From Synergistaceae bacterium (GTDB lineage: Bacteria; Synergistota; Synergistia; Synergistales; Aminobacteriaceae): a DNA stretch of 6,738 nucleotides. Below, in pieces: positions 1 to 6,554 of this stretch. Below the pieces are notes generated by a model that did not search any database, had not been told where the DNA came from, and saw only the letters and a list, made by a program, of their open reading frames with translations. Made by a program: the position numbers and the translations under genes. How positions within the stretch are numbered: the stretch's first letter is position 1; every line of letters begins with the position of its first letter. Location: NCBI GenBank assembly GCA_017458545.1, contig JAFTBA010000176.1, positions 1 through 6,738 on the forward strand, given 5' to 3'.

Positions 1-3000
1 TCACTGCAAGATTATTCACTGTCATTGAGGGTTTCACTCCGAGTATAACCTGAACTATCTTTCCGTGTTCAATCGGCTGAGCAAAATCAATCACGTTACC
101 TTTCTCATCGTAGTACAGGCATTCAATGTTGACGTTCCTGCGTTCGGGCTTGGGCAGTGTCTTAGGAGTACCCGTTATATTCCAGGCGTAACAACCCTGA
201 CCGCTCCCGTCAGCCTCAATCAGTATGCCCGTATCTTTCGGTAACTGATCTATCTTCACTCCTGCAGTACCTTCATTGCTCCTGTAACTGAGAATAGGTT
301 TGTCACTGGTCTCAGTGTTCACGTGTGCGGTTATACTGCTCTTAGCTCCTGCAGACTCTACGTTGTAACGGGCCAGTGCGGTTATAGCCATAGCGTTATC
401 CTGAGTGCTGTACCATTTCAGACCTGCAAGCCTCATAGCAAGTTCAGTAACTTCGGGTGCCTGCGGCTCAACATCAAGCCACATTGACAGCAATAAAGCC
501 GTATTCCTTGCGTCGGACTCAAGAGTCATTCCCGAATATCCTGTTGTTTTGCCGACATTGAGATTTCTGAGCGCATCGGCTTTACCGTCAACAACTGATT
601 GAGCTCCTGCAAGGTAAATGTTACCCGACTGACGGAGATTGAACTGATTCTCGCGGAGGTACTCAATCCATCCCAGAGGTTTCTCACCGTTGAGAGCAAG
701 CACGTAAACGGCATATGCTTTAGCTGTGAGGTCATCTTTTTCTTCGCCGTCATATTTGTATTCGGGCATTGAAGCAAGGAACTCACGTATCCAGTTCATT
801 ACGCCCGTCAGCATTTCTTCAGGGAAATTTACTCCTGCGTTCCTGGCGTTTAACAGGAAGTGCGCTGCATAAACGCTCCCCCAGTTATAGGGCTGATTAG
901 TTCCCGGCCACATAGCGAATGAACCGTTATAGAGCTGCATAGACTGTATACGGGCTATAGCTCCTTCAGTACGTTCGTGAAGCTGAGAGTCGTTGACGAC
1001 AAGAGGGTCAAGTTCTGCTACTGCGTCAGGCAGTATCAGGAACGGCCATGCTCCCGAAATCGTCTGTTCAAGGCAGCCGTAAGGGTATGAGTTCAGGAAG
1101 TTGACGGCCTGATTAATGTTGACTGCAGGAGTATCGGCAAGCGTTAAAGTTCCCGAAATTTTCCCGTCAAAATCATTGAACGGTATATCAAGTTTCGTCT
1201 GACCGTTCTCGAATTTCCCTGTTCCTGCAACAGTAATAACAGGCCATGCAGGTCTCACAGGCATTTCGATTTCCTGAGTGAACGATTTTTCCACGCCCTT
1301 CTCAGTCCAAGAGGTTACGACACTGAGCGAAGCCCTGTCAGCTCCTCCGAGTGCTTTAGCCTGAGCCCTGAACGATGATTTAGCTCCTGCCGAAATTTTA
1401 AGCTCAGCGAACGAGTTATCAAGCATTAAACCTTCAGGAATGAGATTGATTTTAACGTCTCTGTTTTCGTTCGATGTGTTGAAGACTGAAACAGGGATTG
1501 CGAATATATCTCCCGGTGCTGCAAATCTGGGTAATCCCGTCTCGGTAACAATGTCGCGTGCAATTTCTATAGCCGTTTCACTGCTGCCGAAGCTGCGCCC
1601 TGAAGCTGCAACAACAAAGAGCCTTCCCCTTCCGCTGAACTCAGGGAGTTCGAGTTCTGTTTTAATCACACCGTTTTTGTCGGGGTAAATCACTCCGTCA
1701 AACAGCGACAGTATTTTGAACCTCTGAATGTTACCGTCAGGCGCAAATGCTTCCATACCCTCATCACCGCCGGGGTGTAACTGTTCCGATGTTCTGTCCT
1801 CAACGGGTATCAACTGGTCGTAAATGTCATAGCCCTCAGAGTTAAGTTTCTTGAGACCCCAGAAATGATTGAGGAGGTCAGGTACTTTGTACTTCGTCAG
1901 CCCTAATACTCCGTCGTCAACAAATGCTACTGCAACATCAGCATTCTGAGCTATTGCCTCACTGCTGCCCTTGAGAGTTATTGTTACAGGTAATTTCGTT
2001 GCGGGTTCAATCTTCTTTGGAGCGTCAACAGCAACGTTAATGTTGTAGTCCGACAGATCCGTTTTGAGTCTTAACAGTCCTATAGCCCTGTGTGAAGCCC
2101 ACTGTTTAGCGTCATCGGCAACAACGGGACGCACTAACCAGGCTGTTATCCAGACATTTGGCCTGAAGTCCTGAGTTATTTTGAAATCGTAAGTAACTTC
2201 AGAGCCTTCAACTTTGCTGACATCGCGGTTGAGTAATTTCGCGCCCTCTACAGTTACCATCATTAAGCCCTCGAAAGGTGCTTTGATTTTAACGTGAGCA
2301 GTATCGCCGAGCCTGTAGAAATCTTTATCCGCAGTCATTTCGATTCTGTCGATTAACTGCGAGCCTGAAGCTCTTGTGTCAGGGTCTGAAGCGTAGAACC
2401 TGTAAACTGCTCTTGCGTCATCATTCTCATCGGAAATTCTCACCATGTAACTGCCGTAGCTCTCAGGTCTGAATGACACTTCACCGAGTCCGTTCCTGAG
2501 TTTCAGCGTCTTGTCGTCAACCTTCTGTAACTCTTCTGTTGACTGCCAGCGTTTACGGCCGTCAATCTCTACCATGTTGTAGTTCCAAGTAATTTTGTAG
2601 AGTTCGGCATTAAGTTCACCGGGTTCGGCAGGTTCTTCGTTAGGGGTAACGCCTGCAACTTTGAAAGCAATATCACTTCTCACTGAGAAATTATCCGTTA
2701 CGGGAGCAATTCCCAAAAGCCAAGGGGAAGGGTAATAGGGACGTGTTATCGAACTGTTGACCCATCTGCCAGAATCGTCCATTACTTCAGTGCGGAGGGT
2801 TACGTTAATGACAGTGGGAGCTTCCCAGTCCTCTTTAAGCTCAAGGCTTGAACGTGCAGCACCGAAATTATCCAGTACATTTTCACCGAAATCTCCTTCT
2901 TCAGTTGAGAATCTCCTCTCAGGGTCGCCGAACTGATAGCCCTTCCACCTGTCCTGAGTCGGAGTGAAAGTTCCTTCCCTTGCAGTCCATGAAGTTTTGT

Positions 3001-5080
3001 AGGTCAGTCCTGCACCGTCAGCACCGAAAAGCCACCTTGCGTAAATATCTGCTGCAAACGTATCGCCGTGTATCAAATACTGTTTGTAGGAGTTAAGTTT
3101 GACCTCAATGCGCGGAGGTGCGAAGTCTTCTACATGGAACTTGTACGACGCTATAGGCTTGGCCTCATTGCCGGGAACAGCTACATAAGCAGTCCATGTA
3201 CCTGTTAAAGCGTTGCCGGGAATACTCAGATTAACAACGGCACTTCCTTTAGCGTTGAGGGTTGCGGTTTCCTGTTTAACTTTGCGCCCTAAAGTGTCCT
3301 TAACGATGAAGAGTACAGGGAATGCTTCAGGGGTAGTTAAGTCTGCATTGCGTACTATGAATTTGAAGGGTGCATTTTCACCCGTCCTGTAAATGTCGCG
3401 CGGTGAGAATATCACAGCGTCATAGCCCGACCTCAGCCAGTCGCGTCCTGATGTGTCGAATATTTCGCGGTTTAACAGGTTGCGTGTCAGCTGAATGTAT
3501 GTCAGGTCGTTTGACTTTGAGATGACGGCAACACTGGGTGTGTTGTCATTCTTCCATGTTTCTCCCTGAGGAAGCTCAAAGTAGAACACTCCGCCCGAAT
3601 TAGTGCGTCCTTCTGCGAGGAGCTGCCTTTTGTCAGAGAAGATTCTCACGCGTGCATCGCTGACGCTCTGAGCTGTAGTGAGTGAGTTCACCCAAACCAG
3701 TGCAGCATCTTCCCAGAGCCTTGCCGTAACGCCTAAGTCGCTGAGGCTGATAACCTGAGAAGATTCGTCCCACCAGTCTTTGTCAGCGTCTCTTGCCGTG
3801 AGCAGGAACAATCCTCTGTCACCGCTGGTCATTTCGTCAACAGGAATACTTCTCCTGACACGTTCATTGAGCGGTAAGTTGAGCGGAATTTCCTTAGTGA
3901 AGACTCTTTTAGCGATGTCCTTATCGAAGTAGTAATACTCATCGTTAAAGATGTAGGGGATATTGTTCTCATACATGCGCCACAAATCAAGCTGAAGTTT
4001 TTTGACGTTAATCAGCTCAATAGGAATGAGACCTTTATCGAGAGTTGTGAGGTAAGTTCCTGCTGAAGGCAAATCAATATCCGACTGTAAATCGGGCATG
4101 ATTACGGCCTGTTTATAGTCTTCTTTGAGTACTAAACCGCCTTTCGAGGGGAAACCTTTGCGTAAGGTTATGACGAATCTGCTTCTGGGTTTGAAATCGT
4201 TTGCGCGTATTCTGAGTATTTCATCACTCCAGCCCGACTCGAAAGAAGGATTATTCACGGCAGGTTCAATATCAATGAAGTTCTTAACTGTCTGAGGGTC
4301 AACGCCGAAGTTCATATTTATGCGGATAGTGTTTTCGCCTTCTGCATTAACTCCCTGAACGATGAGCGACGGATCAAGAACGACATTCTCTGTGATGTCA
4401 TGGTCGATTCCCAAATCTCCCTCACCTGATTTGAGTCCTGCCGAGATTCTGACGGTGTATCTCTGGCGCGAAGGAGTTTTGTTGACGGGAACTGACGCGC
4501 GGATAGTCCTTGAGGGCAAAGCACCGTTAATGCTGTAAGGCATTTCTTTACCTTCAGGGCTGATTATGCGCATGTAGCCTTTGAGTCTTGCGGGGTCAAC
4601 TCTCATGTTGAACGTCAATGTGAAGTAGGCGTTGCCGTCCCTGCTCATTGAGGCTTTGATGTCGGAGGGCGAAAGTCCTTCAGTCTGGAATCTGAACTCA
4701 CCCGGGCCGATGTGATTGCCGCGCCTGTCCTTGAGGTCTTCCCTGAGAGTCGCAGTGTAAGTGGTAGCGTTCCTCAAGGGAGCGAGGAGTCTGGCTGTGA
4801 ATGTGCGTTCATTCTGCCATCGTCCTTCGAGCTGCAGGGGAGGGTTGACCGCGAACGGGAACAACGAGTTTTCGGGGGTAATGGCTTTACCTGTCTGTGC
4901 TTTACTTACTACGGGATTATCGAACACTGCCCTGAACGAAACATTATCGGGAACAGTTCCGGTAGGAGCGAAACTTCTGACTCCTGCGATTTTACCTGAG
5001 CGTGCTGAAGCGGAGAAAGCAGCTGAGGGAATGAGCAGTAAAATCAGAATCAGCAGTAAAAATCTTTGAGGCTTTAGCAA
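1..5080 (-). CDS. Secreted bacterial alpha-2-macroglobulin family protein with CLEQ thioester (3' end beyond the window)
   Basis: The frame is open for 1693 codons from a TTG at 5080-5078 to the window edge, with no frameshift seen. The start is set by AAAGGA 10 nt upstream and an in-frame TAA 18 nt upstream. Residues 1-26 form a Sec signal peptide (KPQR, then a Leu/Ile-rich core, AFS or ASA cleavage) with no lipobox cysteine. Three Ig/MG-like beta domains appear to follow (about 30-345). An MG2-type IYRTGE motif is at 563-568. VDDGVLGLTKY precedes a likely bait segment at about 1091-1121. The thioester is PYGCLEQT (Cys1336, Gln1339), in a helical domain ending near WYSTQDNA (1556 on). A GKIVQVILGV stretch near the edge resembles the start of the C-terminal receptor-binding-like domain. 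In this family, bait cleavage exposes the thioester, which covalently traps the protease in the periplasm. It is divergent from cheV. E. coli YfhM is the nearest model I recall, but it is a lipoprotein. Confidence 0.95.
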   Translation of the reverse strand, partial: MLKPQRFLLLILILLLIPSAAFSASARSGKIAGVRSFAPTGTVPDNVSFRAVFDNPVVSKAQTGKAITPENSLFPFAVNPPLQLEGRWQNERTFTARLLAPLRNATTYTATLREDLKDRRGNHIGPGEFRFQTEGLSPSDIKASMSRDGNAYFTLTFNMRVDPARLKGYMRIISPEGKEMPYSINGALPSRTIRASVPVNKTPSRQRYTVRISAGLKSGEGDLGIDHDITENVVLDPSLIVQGVNAEGENTIRINMNFGVDPQTVKNFIDIEPAVNNPSFESGWSDEILRIRANDFKPRSRFVITLRKGFPSKGGLVLKEDYKQAVIMPDLQSDIDLPSAGTYLTTLDKGLIPIELINVKKLQLDLWRMYENNIPYIFNDEYYYFDKDIAKRVFTKEIPLNLPLNERVRRSIPVDEMTSGDRGLFLLTARDADKDWWDESSQVISLSDLGVTARLWEDAALVWVNSLTTAQSVSDARVRIFSDKRQLLAEGRTNSGGVFYFELPQGETWKNDNTPSVAVISKSNDLTYIQLTRNLLNREIFDTSGRDWLRSGYDAVIFSPRDIYRTGENAPFKFIVRNADLTTPEAFPVLFIVKDTLGRKVKQETATLNAKGSAVVNLSIPGNALTGTWTAYVAVPGNEAKPIASYKFHVEDFAPPRIEVKLNSYKQYLIHGDTFAADIYARWLFGADGAGLTYKTSWTAREGTFTPTQDRWKGYQFGDPERRFSTEEGDFGENVLDNFGAARSSLELKEDWEAPTVINVTLRTEVMDDSGRWVNSSITRPYYPSPWLLGIAPVTDNFSVRSDIAFKVAGVTPNEEPAEPGELNAELYKITWNYNMVEIDGRKRWQSTEELQKVDDKTLKLRNGLGEVSFRPESYGSYMVRISDENDDARAVYRFYASDPDTRASGSQLIDRIEMTADKDFYRLGDTAHVKIKAPFEGLMMVTVEGAKLLNRDVSKVEGSEVTYDFKITQDFRPNVWITAWLVRPVVADDAKQWASHRAIGLLRLKTDLSDYNINVAVDAPKKIEPATKLPVTITLKGSSEAIAQNADVAVAFVDDGVLGLTKYKVPDLLNHFWGLKKLNSEGYDIYDQLIPVEDRTSEQLHPGGDEGMEAFAPDGNIQRFKILSLFDGVIYPDKNGVIKTELELPEFSGRGRLFVVAASGRSFGSSETAIEIARDIVTETGLPRFAAPGDIFAIPVSVFNTSNENRDVKINLIPEGLMLDNSFAELKISAGAKSSFRAQAKALGGADRASLSVVTSWTEKGVEKSFTQEIEMPVRPAWPVITVAGTGKFENGQTKLDIPFNDFDGKISGTLTLADTPAVNINQAVNFLNSYPYGCLEQTISGAWPFLILPDAVAELDPLVVNDSQLHERTEGAIARIQSMQLYNGSFAMWPGTNQPYNWGSVYAAHFLLNARNAGVNFPEEMLTGVMNWIREFLASMPEYKYDGEEKDDLTAKAYAVYVLALNGEKPLGWIEYLRENQFNLRQSGNIYLAGAQSVVDGKADALRNLNVGKTTGYSGMTLESDARNTALLLSMWLDVEPQAPEVTELAMRLAGLKWYSTQDNAMAITALARYNVESAGAKSSITAHVNTETSDKPILSYRSNEGTAGVKIDQLPKDTGILIEADGSGQGCYAWNITGTPKTLPKPERRNVNIECLYYDEKGNVIDFAQPIEHGKIVQVILGVKPSMTVNNLAV
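1064..1075 (-). other. CLEQ thioester motif of the A2M protein
   Basis: The codons TGC CTT GAA CAG (read on the minus strand) encode Cys1336-Leu-Glu-Gln1339 in the context YPYGCLEQT. In thioester-containing A2M and complement proteins the Cys and Gln side chains form the internal beta-cysteinyl-gamma-glutamyl bond. All required residues are present, so this copy should be competent to form it, unlike YfaS-type bacterial A2Ms that lack the motif. Confidence 0.93.
1718..1810 (-). other. Probable bait region of the A2M protein
   Basis: Residues about 1091-1121 lie between the conserved VDDGVLGLTKY strand and the FKILSLFDGVIYPD strand, where bacterial A2Ms carry the protease bait loop. The segment is Gly/Pro/acid-rich (PVEDRTSEQLHPGGDEG, then MEAFAPDGNIQRF) and looks unstructured. 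It has only two arginines and no lysine, so few trypsin-type sites. The boundaries are inferred from position, not from a structure. Confidence 0.6.
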
Positions 5081-5090
5081 GATTATGCAA

Positions 5091-5096
5091 TCCTTT
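5091..5096 (-). promoter_or_regulatory. Ribosome binding site that fixes the TTG start of the A2M gene
   Basis: Minus-strand AAAGGA lies 10 nt before the TTG at 5080-5078. No ATG or GTG exists in frame between the upstream in-frame TAA and this TTG, and the signal peptide begins immediately after it. The TTG start is therefore well supported. Confidence 0.75.
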
Positions 5097-5117
5097 CTTT
5101 AATGGGATTAATTTCAT

Positions 5118-5129
5118 GTGATAATTATA
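5118..5129 (-). promoter_or_regulatory. Predicted sigma-70-type promoter for the A2M gene
   Basis: A perfect TATAAT -10 box is read on the minus strand at 5129-5124. It predicts a transcript starting near 5117 with a leader of about 37 nt. No good TTGACA-like -35 box is seen: the 17-nt-spaced hexamer is GCCTAT. Basal strength may be low or activator-dependent. The -10 box is part of the 8-bp inverted repeat shared with the cheV promoter. Confidence 0.55.
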
Positions 5130-5158
5130 GCTTGTAAATGCAAAATATAGGCTATAAT
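5124..5158. repeat. Inverted repeat carrying both divergent -10 boxes
   Basis: ATTATAGC at 5124-5131 is the exact reverse complement of GCTATAAT at 5151-5158, with a 19-nt centre. Each arm contains one TATAAT -10 box, facing outward: minus strand for the A2M gene, plus strand for cheV. An 11-bp near-palindrome (TATAG-G-CTATA, 5146-5156) overlaps the right arm. The repeat could be an operator or simply two mirrored promoters. Confidence 0.6.
5132..5158 (+). promoter_or_regulatory. Predicted sigma-70-type promoter for cheV
   Basis: TATAAT at 5153-5158 is a perfect -10 box. TTGTAA at 5132-5137 is the best -35 candidate (4 of 6 matches to TTGACA), with a rather short 15-nt spacer. The predicted start of transcription is near 5165, giving a 36-nt leader to the ATG at 5201. 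This excludes the in-frame ATG at 5138, which lies inside the promoter. No sigma-28 flagellar-type promoter was recognised here. Confidence 0.55.
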
Positions 5159-5179
5159 CTTAAACGTTCAGAAAAATAT

Positions 5180-5185
5180 AGGGGG
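5180..5185 (+). promoter_or_regulatory. Possible ribosome binding site of cheV
   Basis: AGGGGG lies upstream of the ATG at 5201, but the gap is 15 nt, longer than usual. A weaker AGAAG at 5187-5191 has a normal 9-nt gap. No purine-rich site precedes the alternative ATG at 5138, so 5201 is preferred. Confidence 0.45.
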
Positions 5186-5200
5186 CAGAAGATTCATACT

Positions 5201-6112
5201 ATGGAAGAGAAAAGGAATGTTGAGGCAGCCAGTAAGAAATGGGAAGTAGTAGTATTCACGCTCGGTAAAGATGCTTTTGCTATAAACGTAAACAAAACGC
5301 GCGAGATACTCCGTTGGACGGGATGCCGTCCTGTACCTACGAAGACACCTGCATTTGTCGGAATAACGACATTGAGGGACGCGCTATTACCGTTAATAGA
5401 CCTGCGGATATTCTTGGGTATAAATTCGACTGTGCCTATGGCTAACACTAAAGTAATGGTTGTTGAGTTCAATGATATAAAACTTGGATTTCTTGTTGAC
5501 GGAGTAGAGAGAATCCGACAGGTTAACGCAGAGGATTTAGACAGCTCTAAGATGAGAGGGGTATCGCTGAAATGGGTACTCTATATCATAAAGCGTGATG
5601 AAAGAAATATATTGCTGTTGGACTACGAAGCGATAATTCAGGAGACAGCTCCTGCAGTTGCAGAACACATGTTCGATCAGTCGAAGCTCGAAACGTATCA
5701 CCGTCAGATAGGACATGTTGAGGACTTCCACATACTTGTAGCGGATGACTCGCCGTTGTTGAGGCAGCAGACATGCGATGTGTTAAAGCAGTCAGGGTTC
5801 ACGAGTATATATCCTGTTAAGGACGGAGTAGAAGCCAGGAAGTTATTGCTGGATCAGGGAGAGAATTTCGATTTGCTTGTATCGGATATTGAGATGCCGC
5901 TGCTTGACGGATTGAGTCTTGTTGAAACATTAAGGAATGACTCGCGTACTGAGAATATGCCCGTAATATTATTCTCGTCCATAATGGTTAAGGAGCTTTT
6001 AGACCGCGCAGAGAAACTCAAAATAACGCACGTTCTCAAGCCCGATGTGTATAAACTTGTTGAGGCTGTGATGAAGATTTACCACGAGTGCAAAAAGAAC
6101 AGGAATTACTAG
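5201..6112 (+). CDS. cheV: Chemotaxis protein CheV (CheW-like coupling domain fused to a response-regulator receiver)
   Basis: The product has 303 residues, a normal CheV length. Residues about 14-150 are a CheW-like domain (VVFTLGKDAFAINV near the start, FVGITTLRDALLPLIDLR at 52-69), which links chemoreceptors to the CheA kinase. Residues about 176-296 are a receiver domain with all key residues: acidic pair Asp182-Asp183, phosphoacceptor Asp229 in SDIEMP, Ser259 at the Thr/Ser switch position, and Lys280 followed by Pro281. It should therefore accept phosphate from CheA, which in this family tunes coupling and adaptation. It is cytoplasmic, with no signal or membrane segment. ATG 5201 is chosen over ATG 5138 because the latter lacks a ribosome binding site and lies within the predicted promoter. 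No other chemotaxis gene is visible, so it appears to be a stand-alone cheV, divergent from the A2M gene and convergent with the pilin-like gene. Confidence 0.93.
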   Translation: MEEKRNVEAASKKWEVVVFTLGKDAFAINVNKTREILRWTGCRPVPTKTPAFVGITTLRDALLPLIDLRIFLGINSTVPMANTKVMVVEFNDIKLGFLVDGVERIRQVNAEDLDSSKMRGVSLKWVLYIIKRDERNILLLDYEAIIQETAPAVAEHMFDQSKLETYHRQIGHVEDFHILVADDSPLLRQQTCDVLKQSGFTSIYPVKDGVEARKLLLDQGENFDLLVSDIEMPLLDGLSLVETLRNDSRTENMPVILFSSIMVKELLDRAEKLKITHVLKPDVYKLVEAVMKIYHECKKNRNY

Positions 6113-6115
6113 GTG

Positions 6116-6142
6116 TTAGGGATTAGGGGGAAGGGGTTAGGG
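6116..6142 (+). repeat. TTAGGG-like G-rich tract with G-quadruplex pattern
   Basis: The plus strand carries TTAGGG at 6116-6121, 6123-6128 and 6137-6142. Four G-runs (6119-6121, 6126-6130, 6133-6136, 6140-6142) are separated by loops of 4, 2 and 3 nt, which satisfies the canonical G3+N1-7 quadruplex rule. The tract fills the gap between the convergent stop codons and supplies the pilin-like gene's last Pro codon and TAA stop. No hairpin terminator is seen, so the tract may influence termination. It resembles the short degenerate intergenic heptamer repeats known from some bacteria, notably cyanobacteria. Confidence 0.75.
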
Positions 6143-6553
6143 TTTGAGTTTGAAATTCATTTTTACACCGCCTGTTTTCTTAACGGTCAGTGTGTAAGTA
6201 TCTGTATCCCAATCAAAGCTGACTATTTTATCTTCGATGTAAGCAATGGGAGAGTCTTTCGCTTCTATACGTATTGATGTATTGTAACGGTCAGTGTAAT
6301 AATAACTGGGGCGTATTTCTGCTGTTATATCTCCAGCAATGTTGTACAATATATTACGATTTTTTACGTTCTCACCATAATTAAATGACCAATCATGAAT
6401 CATCTTTGCATAATATATCATATCGTCCATGTGTCTGATTTTCGCTAAATTATCGGTCTGGTTGGCCATGAACTCAACTATCCCCACCATCATCACACCG
6501 AACACAGCCGCTGCCGTCAAAAACTCAGCAAATGTTTCGCCCTTTCTTTTCAT
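6137..6553 (-). CDS. Type IV pilin-like (prepilin N-terminal motif) protein, minor pilin or pseudopilin
   Basis: The product has 138 residues. It begins MKRKG then ETFAEFL: a short basic leader, a Gly at the prepilin peptidase site (after residue 5), and Glu at mature position +5, the hallmark of type IV pilins. Mature residue +1 is Glu rather than the usual Phe or Met. Residues about 11-30 form a single hydrophobic helix (FLTAAAVFGVMMVGIVEFMA) that would anchor it in the inner membrane or pack in a pilus. The rest is a polar domain rich in Tyr, Asp and Ile with no cysteine, so there is no C-terminal disulfide loop. It could belong to a type IV pilus, a type II secretion pseudopilus or a competence system; no partner gene is present to decide. 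ATG 6553 is preferred over TTG 6562 because AGGAGG lies 10 nt upstream of the ATG but only 1 nt before the TTG. Confidence 0.75.
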   Translation of the reverse strand: MKRKGETFAEFLTAAAVFGVMMVGIVEFMANQTDNLAKIRHMDDMIYYAKMIHDWSFNYGENVKNRNILYNIAGDITAEIRPSYYYTDRYNTSIRIEAKDSPIAYIEDKIVSFDWDTDTYTLTVKKTGGVKMNFKLKP

Positions 6554-6554
6554 G

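Noticed and set aside
405..1688. Short open frames on both strands inside the A2M gene (405-602, 526-786, 1440-1688)
   Set aside because: The minus-strand A2M frame is continuous here and encodes conserved thioester-domain motifs; the others are shadows of its codon use.
4712..5069. Two overlapping plus-strand open frames of about 95 and 102 codons opposite the A2M N-terminus
   Set aside because: They lie antisense to well-supported A2M codons, overlap one another in different frames, and show no recognisable domain or ribosome binding site.
5138..5200. A 21-residue N-terminal extension of CheV starting at ATG 5138
   Set aside because: No ribosome binding site precedes it, the predicted -10 box lies inside it, and the extension is not part of the CheW domain.
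344..5657. Repeated 11-mer AGCTCCTGCAG at 344-354 and 5647-5657, with partial copies at 602 and 1382
   Set aside because: All copies lie within coding sequence and are explained by preferred Ala and Gly codons or chance; no regular spacing or conserved flank.
5854..6039. Antisense open frames within cheV (5194-5472, 5537-5774, 5854-6039)
   Set aside because: They are opposite a complete CheV with all receiver residues intact and have no supporting motifs.
6113..6136. Intrinsic hairpin terminator between cheV and the pilin-like gene
   Set aside because: The gap has no inverted repeat followed by a U-run on either strand; it is only the G-rich tract.
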